From Deltaproteobacteria bacterium (GTDB lineage Bacteria; Desulfobacterota; Desulfuromonadia; Geobacterales; Geobacteraceae), in contig SBEG01000028.1 in assembly GCA_009668975.1 (NCBI GenBank), positions 1 through 47,591 on the forward strand: a stretch of DNA of 47,591 bases, in the 5' to 3' direction. Position numbers and translations under genes: made by a program. Each line of letters begins with the position of its first letter. Within the stretch, counting starts at the first letter, position 1. The notes under the pieces were generated by a model that saw only the letters and a list, made by a program, of their open reading frames with translations, was not told the origin of the DNA and searched no databases. Shown piece after piece: positions 41,350 to 47,591 of the stretch.

Positions 41350-42519
41350 TTAGCTGCCCTCTTTCAGGGCAAGGTGGGCGATCAGCAGTCTGAGCATGTC
41401 GGAGGTCCCTTCGCCGATGCTGAGCATGCGCGCGTCGCGCCAGTGCCGGTGCACATCGCTGCCGTCGATGTAGCCGTAACCGCCGTGGATCTGGATGGCC
41501 TTGTCGCAGACCCGCTGGGCCATTTCCGAGGAAAACAGTTTTGCCGTGGCCGCCGCTGCGGTGTATTCCAGGCCCCGCTCCTTGAGCTGGGCCGCCTGAA
41601 AGGTGAGGAGCCGCGCAGCCTGGATCTCCGTCACCATATCGGCAATCTTTTCCTGCACCAATTGGAATTCCGCGATACTGGAGCCGAAGGCTTTGCGGCG
41701 TTTGCTGTAGGCCAGCGCTTTCTCCAGGGCAGCCTGGGCAATGCCCACGCCCAACGCGGCAATGGTGATCCTGCCGCAATTGAGGAAGTGTTTGCCGTAG
41801 GTGAGTCCCTTGCCCGGAGTTCCCAGCAGGTTGGCCGCGGGCACCTGGCAGTTATCCAGGCGGATTGTCGAGAGCGGGTGGCCTTTGCAGCCCAGTTTCG
41901 GCAGAACCTTGAGGACCTGAAATCCCGGGGTAGTTGTCGGCACGATAAAGGTCGAGATCCCTTCTTCGGCCACGGCGAACAGGATGATATAGTTCGCTTC
42001 TCCCGGGCTGGTGATCAGGGTCTTGATGCCTTTCAGCAGGTAGTTGTCGCCCGAGCGGCGTGCTTCGGTTTTGATCGCCTTGGCGTCGGAACCGCAGCTC
42101 GGTTCGGTGAGGGCGAAGGCGGCCAGACTGGTGCCCGCCAGGAGTCCTGATTGCCGGAGGAACAGATCTTTCTGAAGTTCGTTGCCGAAGAGGAGGATGC
42201 CCTCACAGACCATCGCCTGAATGGAGAGCTGCAGGGCCGTGTTGGCGCAGCCCGCCGCCAGCATTTCCATCACCGCCACGAAGACCGGGTAGGGGAGGCC
42301 GCCGCCACCCAGTTCCCGGGGGAACGGCAGCGCCGGTACCCCTTGTTCGGCGAGCTTGTAGAGGTTTTCCCGGGGATAGATCTCTTCCCGGTCGATGGTG
42401 GCAGCGCCGGGGCGGATTTCCCGCTTGATAAAATCGGCGAGCGACGCAAGCAGCGTGTTGTAGTCGGCTGCCTCCGGGTAGAGCAGAGCAATGCAATTTT
42501 TCAGTTCACTATGGTACAC
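41350..42519 (-). CDS. Acyl-CoA dehydrogenase
   Basis: 389 residues. FAD-binding and substrate segments [45 protein letters not shown], and the catalytic glutamate in [12 protein letters not shown]. Likely short-chain, given its neighbours. It takes two electrons from acyl-CoA; the electron-transfer flavoprotein needed is not in this window. Second gene of the operon, seven bases after the thiolase stop. Confidence 0.94.
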   Translation of the reverse strand: MYHSELKNCIALLYPEAADYNTLLASLADFIKREIRPGAATIDREEIYPRENLYKLAEQGVPALPFPRELGGGGLPYPVFVAVMEMLAAGCANTALQLSIQAMVCEGILLFGNELQKDLFLRQSGLLAGTSLAAFALTEPSCGSDAKAIKTEARRSGDNYLLKGIKTLITSPGEANYIILFAVAEEGISTFIVPTTTPGFQVLKVLPKLGCKGHPLSTIRLDNCQVPAANLLGTPGKGLTYGKHFLNCGRITIAALGVGIAQAALEKALAYSKRRKAFGSSIAEFQLVQEKIADMVTEIQAARLLTFQAAQLKERGLEYTAAAATAKLFSSEMAQRVCDKAIQIHGGYGYIDGSDVHRHWRDARMLSIGEGTSDMLRLLIAHLALKEGS

Positions 42520-42525
42520 GGGCGG

Positions 42526-43695
42526 TTACCCCCTCTCGATGATCAGTGCCAAGCCGTTGCCGCCGCCCATGCAGAGGGTGGCCAGACCTCGGGTGAGTCT
42601 CCGGTTTATGAGGGCGTGCAGCAGGGTCACGAGGATCCGGGCTCCACTGCAGCCGATCGGATGGCCGAGGGCGATTGCGCCGCCGTTCACGTTCAGCTTG
42701 CTTCGCTCAATGGTCAGTTCGCGGGCAACGGCAAGGGAAGCGGAGGCATAGGCTTCGTTGTGCTCCACCAGGTCAATATCCGCCATGGTCAAGCCGTTGT
42801 CGCGGAGCAGTTTACGCACGGCCGGAACCGGCGCTTCCATGACATCTTCCGGCTCCATGCCGCTCACGGTATAGCCGCGGATCCTCGCCAGCGGCTCCAA
42901 CCCCAGCTGAGCAGCCTTGCTGGCCGAGGCCACCACCAGTGCGGCGGCGCCATCGGAGATTTTAGAGCTGTTGCCCGCGGTGAGGATGCCGTCCTGAACA
43001 AAGGCCGGTTCCAGAGAAGCCAGTTTTTCCGACGAGCTGTCCTTGCGCAGGCATTCATCCCGGGAAAAAGCAAGGCCATTGATATCGATGCTGGTGATTT
43101 CCCCTTCGAACAGTCCGTTGAGATCGGCAATCAGCGCCCGCTGCTGGCTTTCCAGGGCGAACTTGTCGGCATCCACCCGGGTGATGCCGTATTTCTTGGC
43201 AACCATCTCGCCGGTAATCCCCATGTGGTAGTGATGGTAGGCATCCAGCAGTCCGTCGCGCAGCAGCGCGTCCTGGATCTGCGCTGCTCCCGTTTTGACC
43301 CCCCAGCGCAGTTCGCGCAGCAAATGAGGCGCGGCACTCATGTTCTCCATGCCACCGGCAACGATCAGTTCGGCATCACCCGCCCGGATGCTCTGGGCCG
43401 CGATCATGACCGCCTTCAGACCGGAACCGCACACTTTGTTGACGGTGAAAGCGCCTGCGCCAACCGGAACTCCTCCCCGGACGGCCGCCTGCCGGGCGGG
43501 ATTCTGGCCCAGACCGGCGGAGAGCACGTTGCCCATGATGACTTCCTGCACCTCTTGCGGCGGGACGCCTGCCCGGGTAATCGCTTCCCTGACTACCGTC
43601 GCGCCCAGGTGACAGGCTGATACATCCTTCAAGGCACCGCCGAATCTGCCGATTGCTGTGCGCACTCCGCTGAGCAGAACCACTTCTACAGGCAT
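42526..43695 (-). CDS. Acetyl-CoA C-acetyltransferase (thiolase)
   Basis: 389 residues. Nucleophilic cysteine in [30 protein letters not shown] histidine, and the second cysteine in [15 protein letters not shown]. Condenses two acetyl-CoA or cleaves acetoacetyl-CoA. First gene of the operon thiolase, acyl-CoA dehydrogenase, hydroxybutyryl-CoA dehydrogenase, crotonase, which together convert butyryl-CoA and acetyl-CoA into each other. AGGAG site before the ATG. Confidence 0.95.
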   Translation of the reverse strand: MPVEVVLLSGVRTAIGRFGGALKDVSACHLGATVVREAITRAGVPPQEVQEVIMGNVLSAGLGQNPARQAAVRGGVPVGAGAFTVNKVCGSGLKAVMIAAQSIRAGDAELIVAGGMENMSAAPHLLRELRWGVKTGAAQIQDALLRDGLLDAYHHYHMGITGEMVAKKYGITRVDADKFALESQQRALIADLNGLFEGEITSIDINGLAFSRDECLRKDSSSEKLASLEPAFVQDGILTAGNSSKISDGAAALVVASASKAAQLGLEPLARIRGYTVSGMEPEDVMEAPVPAVRKLLRDNGLTMADIDLVEHNEAYASASLAVARELTIERSKLNVNGGAIALGHPIGCSGARILVTLLHALINRRLTRGLATLCMGGGNGLALIIERG

Positions 43696-43871
43696 GGGCC
43701 GGGTCTCCTTTTTGGCTGGTTGCTGATGGAGGAGTGAAAAGAATTTGGAAGACTGACTTTAGGAAAGAATACCATGCTTCAGGCTTTCTGCCAGAGAGGT
43801 TGCGGGTCGGACCAGATACCTATTGCCGGATAAAATCCATCCCGACCTATCACCCTTTCATAGGACATTTG

Positions 43872-43899
43872 TTGACATATAAACATAATCTGTTAATAT
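43872..43899 (+). promoter_or_regulatory. Promoter of the Xre/RES operon
   Basis: TTGACA (43872-43877), 16-base spacer, TAATAT (43894-43899), about 25 bases before the antitoxin start. A strong sigma-70-like match. Confidence 0.75.
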
Positions 43900-43913
43900 G
43901 GAAACATGTTCTG
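43881..43913 (+). promoter_or_regulatory. Paired operator repeats over the promoter
   Basis: AAACATAATCTG (43881-43892) and AAACATGTTCTG (43902-43913) are direct repeats 21 bases apart, two helical turns, so they face the same side of DNA. They bracket the -10 element. Xre-type antitoxins repress their own promoter through such repeats. Confidence 0.65.
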
Positions 43914-43924
43914 ATGGGAGGTGA

Positions 43925-44359
43925 ATGATAATGTCGCTACCCCGCCTGAAGGAAAGTACCGACATAACCGGTCAATCTGGACCAGACCTGACGTCCGATG
44001 AGGCCAGAAGCGGATTGGCGAAACTCATTACCAAGCTGTTCGATTTGTGGCAGCTTTCGACTGCCGACCGGCTTGAACTGCTCGGTCAGAGCCCCAACAG
44101 CAGGGCGAATCTGACCAAATACCGCAATGGCGCGCCATTGCCCAATCTCAGGGACCTGCTGGATCGCGTCGGCTGGCTTCTGTCGATTCACAAGTCGCTT
44201 CGTCTGCTCTATCCTCACAATGAAACACTGCGATATGCCTGGATCAACCTCCGCAACAAGGCATTCGAGAATCTGACCCCCCTGCAGGTTATGCGTGACG
44301 ATGGCATTATCGGTATTGCCAAGGTGTCACGCTATCTTGATTATCAGAGGGGGAGATAG
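43925..44359 (+). CDS. Xre/MbcA/ParS-type antitoxin
   Basis: 144 residues (or 142 if the third codon, ATG at 43931, is used; it is better spaced from GGGAGG). The middle region (LFDLWQLSTADRLELLGQSPNSR) holds the DNA-binding helices and the C-terminal part (ILSIHKSLRLLYP, AWINLRNKAFENLTPLQVMRDDG) is the toxin-binding domain shared by MbcA/ParS/Xre antitoxins. It should bind the RES toxin and repress the operon. Its stop shares a base with the toxin GTG. Confidence 0.9.
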   Translation: MIMSLPRLKESTDITGQSGPDLTSDEARSGLAKLITKLFDLWQLSTADRLELLGQSPNSRANLTKYRNGAPLPNLRDLLDRVGWLLSIHKSLRLLYPHNETLRYAWINLRNKAFENLTPLQVMRDDGIIGIAKVSRYLDYQRGR

Positions 44360-45063
44360 TGGACAAACTGTTCACCAGGGTGACCGAATTCCGCAAGGAT
44401 GTGTTCCGCAATATTGTTTCCCTCCGTGAGCAGCAGGATCTTTTCGACGACCTGGCGGAAGGCGACGCCGAATTGTCGGTTTTTGCACGAGAGGCTGAAG
44501 CCCGGGTCAAGGAGAACATCCCGTTGGGGTTCATCGAGCGCGGGTTCCATTATTCCCAGGCCATTGGCTATCCCTTCGAAACCCAGTCATTCATGGCCTC
44601 ACGCTACGGAGACGGGACATTCGGCGTCTGGTACGGCAGCGTGGACAGCTTGGAAACTACCCTCTATGAAACCGCGTATCACATGATCCAGGACGAGTTG
44701 AATATCCAAGGCCTTCGTGAAATTGTTGTCAGGGAACGGGCGGTGTACCTCGTTTTCTGCGAAGGTATTTTGCTTGATCTGGTGGGAAGAGAGAAAAACT
44801 ACCCTCAGTTGACCTCGGATGATTACTCCTACACGCAGAGTATCGGAAAACGGCTTGCCAGGGAAGGGCATCCCGGCTTACGGGCGCCGTCAGCGCGTTG
44901 CAAGGGAGTGAACGTTGCCGTCTTTAATCCCAGCATACTTTCAAATCCACGCAATCATCTGTATCTGACGTATCGTTTTGATCCCGCAACCAGGAACGTG
45001 GAGGTTGAGAGACAGCCGGGAGAATTGCTGATGACGGTGAGTTTTTCTTCGACGGCGCCATGA
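44359..45063 (+). CDS. RES-domain toxin (NAD+ phosphorylase/glycohydrolase type)
   Basis: 234 residues starting at a GTG that overlaps the antitoxin stop by one base. The RES triad residues are visible: arginine in FMASRYGDG, glutamate in TTLYETAYH and serine in LRAPSARCKG. RES toxins deplete NAD in the cytoplasm until neutralised by the Xre partner. Slightly longer than the shortest RES proteins because of an N-terminal helical stretch (about 1-60). Confidence 0.9.
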   Translation: MDKLFTRVTEFRKDVFRNIVSLREQQDLFDDLAEGDAELSVFAREAEARVKENIPLGFIERGFHYSQAIGYPFETQSFMASRYGDGTFGVWYGSVDSLETTLYETAYHMIQDELNIQGLREIVVRERAVYLVFCEGILLDLVGREKNYPQLTSDDYSYTQSIGKRLAREGHPGLRAPSARCKGVNVAVFNPSILSNPRNHLYLTYRFDPATRNVEVERQPGELLMTVSFSSTAP

Positions 45064-45111
45064 CCGCTCCGGTTGTTGAAAACGTCGCAGGAGGCTTGGT
45101 TGGAGTGAGAA

Positions 45112-45136
45112 GGCGGGTTTCAAACCCGCCCTTTTA
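45112..45136 (+). terminator. Terminator of the Xre/RES operon
   Basis: GGCGGGT (45112-45118) pairs with ACCCGCC (45124-45130) around TTCAA, followed by CTTTTAG. Short but GC-rich. Confidence 0.7.
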
Positions 45137-45151
45137 GAAAAGGAAATTTCA

Positions 45152-45715
45152 ATGGGAATATCAGTTGTCACTGTATTTTTTCTTATTGTCCTCTTTGCAA
45201 CGACCCTGACCTATAACCGGCTGGTCACGCTGCGCAATATGGTCTGGGAGGGTTGGAGCGGCATTGATGTGCAGCTCATGCGTCGTTCTTCACTGATTCC
45301 GAACCTGGTTGAGACGGTCAAAGGCTACATGGTGCATGAACGAAACCTGCTTGCCGAGATTGCTGACCTGAGATCGCGGAGCCTCCGGACCGAAAAAGTC
45401 GGCGAAAAGGGCGCGATTGAGATCGCCCTGTCCAGGTCGCTGGGCAATCTCCTGGCCATAGCGGAGGGTTATCCTGACCTGAAGGCCAGCCGGAATTTTC
45501 TGGAACTCCAGAGGGAACTCAGCGGCATTGAAGACCAGATTCAAATGGCGCGACGCTACTATAACGGCACGGTGCGCAATTTTAACATTGCCGTCGAATC
45601 CTTTCCGAGTAACCTGATTGCCAAGCTGTTTTCCTTTGTCCAGGCGGAATTTTTCGCCATTGACGACAATAATGACCGGCAGGCTCCGCAGATCAGAATG
45701 GAGAGTCAAAAATGA
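45152..45715 (+). CDS. LemA-family membrane protein
   Basis: 187 residues. N-terminal helix about 3-20 (VVTVFFLIVLFATTLTY), then NRLVTLRNMVWEGWSGIDVQLMRRSSLIPNLVETVKGYM, the LemA signature, and a helical bundle to the end (YYNGTVRNFNIAVESFPSNLIAKLFSF). Function of LemA proteins is not settled. Its stop overlaps the next start (ATGA). Confidence 0.93.
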   Translation: MGISVVTVFFLIVLFATTLTYNRLVTLRNMVWEGWSGIDVQLMRRSSLIPNLVETVKGYMVHERNLLAEIADLRSRSLRTEKVGEKGAIEIALSRSLGNLLAIAEGYPDLKASRNFLELQRELSGIEDQIQMARRYYNGTVRNFNIAVESFPSNLIAKLFSFVQAEFFAIDDNNDRQAPQIRMESQK

Positions 45716-47591
45716 AAAGGCTTCTGCTTATCCTCCTTGTTCTCTTGCCTAGACTGGTATTTGCCGGGGGCGAAGAGCGGATTCTCAGTTTTGACTCGCT
45801 CATACAGGTCAAGCCTGCCGGGGATATGACCGTGACCGAGACCATCACGGTTGTCTGCGAGGGCAACAAGATCAAACACGGCATCTACCGCGATTTTCCC
45901 ACCCGTTACCAGGACGGCTCTGGCAACTCTCTGAAGGTGGCCTTCGAGGTTCAGGCCGTTCTGAAAGATGGCCTGCCCGAGCCGTGGTGGACAGAGGACA
46001 AGAGTAACGGCGTGAGGGTCTATCTGGGCAACAAGAATCTCACCCTGGAACCTGGCGAATATACCTTCGTGCTGACCTACCGGACCGACCGGCAGCTCGG
46101 TTTTTTCGAAAAGCATGATGAATTGTACTGGAACGTGACCGGCAACGCTTGGGAATTCCCCATCGACGAGGTCACTGCCACGGTGGAGCTGCCGCCCGGG
46201 GCCGAGGTCCTCTCGACCGAGGCCTATACCGGATTGTCCGGTGAAAAGGGCACGGCTTTCACCGCCGGCCGTGACCAGCATGGCCGCGCCGTGTTCCGTA
46301 CCGGCAGAGTCCTCACTCCCCGGGAGGGGGTGACGATCGTGGTCATGTGGCCCAAGGGCTTTGTTCGAGAACCGACCAGGGCTGAGAAAGCCAAGGCCTT
46401 TTTTACGGATAACCGGAGTACTGTCGCGGGCGCGGCAGGTATCGTGGTTTTGCTCCTCTACTATTTCTTTACCTGGCTCAAGGTCGGCAAGGATCCGGAG
46501 GAGGGTGTGATCATCCCGCTCTATGAAGCGCCAAAGGGTTTCTCGCCTGCGGCGGTGCGCTATGTCATGCGCATGGGTTTCGATGACAAGACATTTGCCT
46601 CGGCCCTCGTGAATATGGCGGTCAAGGGTTTTCTCACCATTGACGAGGACCCGAGCGGAGACTATACGCTCACCCGGAAGGGTCAGGACTACAGCGGGCT
46701 TTCCCGGGACGAGGCGCGGATTGCCAAGCAGCTCTTTCTCAACAGGAACTCTCTTGAGATAAAGACCGCGAACCATGCTACCCTCAAGAAGGCGCTCACG
46801 GATCACCGGAAGAGCCTTGCCGTCGACCATGAAAAGATCTATTTCCTGAGCAACAGGGGGATCCTGATCCCCGGCCTGGTCATTTCCGTGCTTGCCCTGG
46901 TGATAATTGTACTTCTGGGCAGAAGCCTGGCCCAGGCGGGATTCATGACACTCTGGCTCTCCATCTGGACCGTCGGATGCGCATTGCTCGTCTATCGGGC
47001 CTTCTCGTTATGGAAGGCGGCGCTGACGGGCACATCACAGAAGTTCCTAAGTTTCATCATGGCGTTGTTCACCAGCCTTTTTGCTCTGCCGTTCCTCGCG
47101 GGCGAAGGCTTCGGCCTGTGGGTTTTCGCAAATGCCACCTCGATACCCGCGGTCCTGAGCATATTCACCATCGTGCTGCTCAATATCCTCTTCTACCACC
47201 TCATGAAGGCGCCCACCATCAAGGGGCGCCAGACCATGGACCAGATCGAGGGCCTGAAGCTCTATCTTTCCGTTGCGGAGCAGGACCGGCTCAACCAACT
47301 GCATCCACCGGAAGAGAAAACTCCAGAAGTCTTCGAAAAGTTTCTCCCCTATGCCTTGGCCCTGGATGTGGAGCAGGAGTGGTGCGAACGGTTCGCCGAG
47401 GTTCTGGCGGCTGCCCGTGCCGAGAACAGGTACACGAACTCCTGGTATACCGGCAACAGATTCACCAGCACCGGTGCAGCCGGGTTGGCGGCGAGTCTGA
47501 CCGCAATGTCCTCGAGCATTTCATCCTCGTCCTCGCCCCCCGGTTCAAGCTCGGGAGGAGGCGGTGGCGGTTCGTCCGGTGGTGGAGGCGG
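45712..47591 (+). CDS. DUF2207 membrane protein, cut by window end
   Basis: At least 626 residues; the stop lies beyond the window. Signal peptide (LLLILLVLLPRLVFAGG), then the DUF2207 domain (MTVTETITVVCEGNKIKHGIYRDFPTRY ... YTFVLTYRTDRQLGFF), a helix about 241-260, a winged-helix-like region (AAVRYVMRMGFDDKTFASALV), more helices about 385-410 and 440-490, and a C-terminal run rich in serine and glycine (from about residue 600). LemA and DUF2207 genes are often neighbours; they probably act in one envelope complex. Confidence 0.9.
   Translation, partial: MKRLLLILLVLLPRLVFAGGEERILSFDSLIQVKPAGDMTVTETITVVCEGNKIKHGIYRDFPTRYQDGSGNSLKVAFEVQAVLKDGLPEPWWTEDKSNGVRVYLGNKNLTLEPGEYTFVLTYRTDRQLGFFEKHDELYWNVTGNAWEFPIDEVTATVELPPGAEVLSTEAYTGLSGEKGTAFTAGRDQHGRAVFRTGRVLTPREGVTIVVMWPKGFVREPTRAEKAKAFFTDNRSTVAGAAGIVVLLLYYFFTWLKVGKDPEEGVIIPLYEAPKGFSPAAVRYVMRMGFDDKTFASALVNMAVKGFLTIDEDPSGDYTLTRKGQDYSGLSRDEARIAKQLFLNRNSLEIKTANHATLKKALTDHRKSLAVDHEKIYFLSNRGILIPGLVISVLALVIIVLLGRSLAQAGFMTLWLSIWTVGCALLVYRAFSLWKAALTGTSQKFLSFIMALFTSLFALPFLAGEGFGLWVFANATSIPAVLSIFTIVLLNILFYHLMKAPTIKGRQTMDQIEGLKLYLSVAEQDRLNQLHPPEEKTPEVFEKFLPYALALDVEQEWCERFAEVLAAARAENRYTNSWYTGNRFTSTGAAGLAASLTAMSSSISSSSSPPGSSSGGGGGGSSGGGG

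Noticed and set aside
43696..43871. TGGCAGAAAGCCTGA on the minus strand as a sigma-54 promoter for the beta-oxidation operon
   Set aside because: The -12 element is poor (CTGA instead of TTGC).

Overview
The window looks like a chromosomal segment of an anaerobic, GC-rich member of the Geobacter/Desulfuromonas group (Desulfuromonadota). This is an inference from gene content: several multi-PAS histidine kinases, an NtrC-type regulator, a yebC-ruvC-ruvA-ruvB block, a beta-oxidation operon, and a double-cubane-type iron-sulfur reductase with its activator. There is no rRNA, tRNA or CRISPR array that I can see.

Layout. 1-5.4 kb: a PadR-like regulator, a histidine kinase/NtrC-type response regulator pair, then three envelope genes (a small secreted protein, an OB-fold-like exported protein, an outer-membrane beta-barrel) that appear to run from a sigma-54 promoter at 3538-3554. 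5.5-10.8 kb: a macro-domain-like protein, a very large PAS/GAF kinase and an aminotransferase. 11.1-16.9 kb: yebC, ruvC, ruvA, ruvB, a DnaA/Hda-like ATPase followed by a UUCG-hairpin tandem repeat, ppnP, gluQ and a membrane protein. 16.9-24.1 kb: two more histidine kinases (one a hybrid next to a periplasmic binding protein), a lysozyme-inhibitor (MliC) plus nitroreductase pair, and a lipoprotein. 24.4-26.3 kb: a two-gene operon for an ATP-dependent double-cubane reductase; the activator seems to start at a non-canonical ATC codon.

About 26.8-31.7 kb reads as an integron-type cassette array without an integrase (a CALIN). Five attC-like imperfect palindromes separate mostly AT-rich orphan ORFs, a KilA-N protein and a complete extra rsgA GTPase gene. 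REP-like palindromes lie in and beside it. 31.8-37.1 kb: an ATC-hydrolase-like gene, a zinc-ribbon membrane protein, a second MliC, an OsmC protein, a Ycf48-like lipoprotein and a second copy of the nitroreductase. The MliC/nitroreductase pair is therefore duplicated on both sides of the cassette region. 37.2-39.7 kb: an XPD/DinG-type helicase fused to a PD-(D/E)XK nuclease. 39.7-43.7 kb: a four-gene minus-strand beta-oxidation operon. 43.9-45.1 kb: a Xre/RES toxin-antitoxin pair with a visible promoter and paired operator repeats. 45.2 kb to the end: LemA and a DUF2207 protein cut by the window edge.

The genes most worth following are the double-cubane operon with the sensor module beside it, the integrase-less cassette array carrying rsgA, the sigma-54-controlled secreted-protein operon, and the nuclease-helicase fusion.
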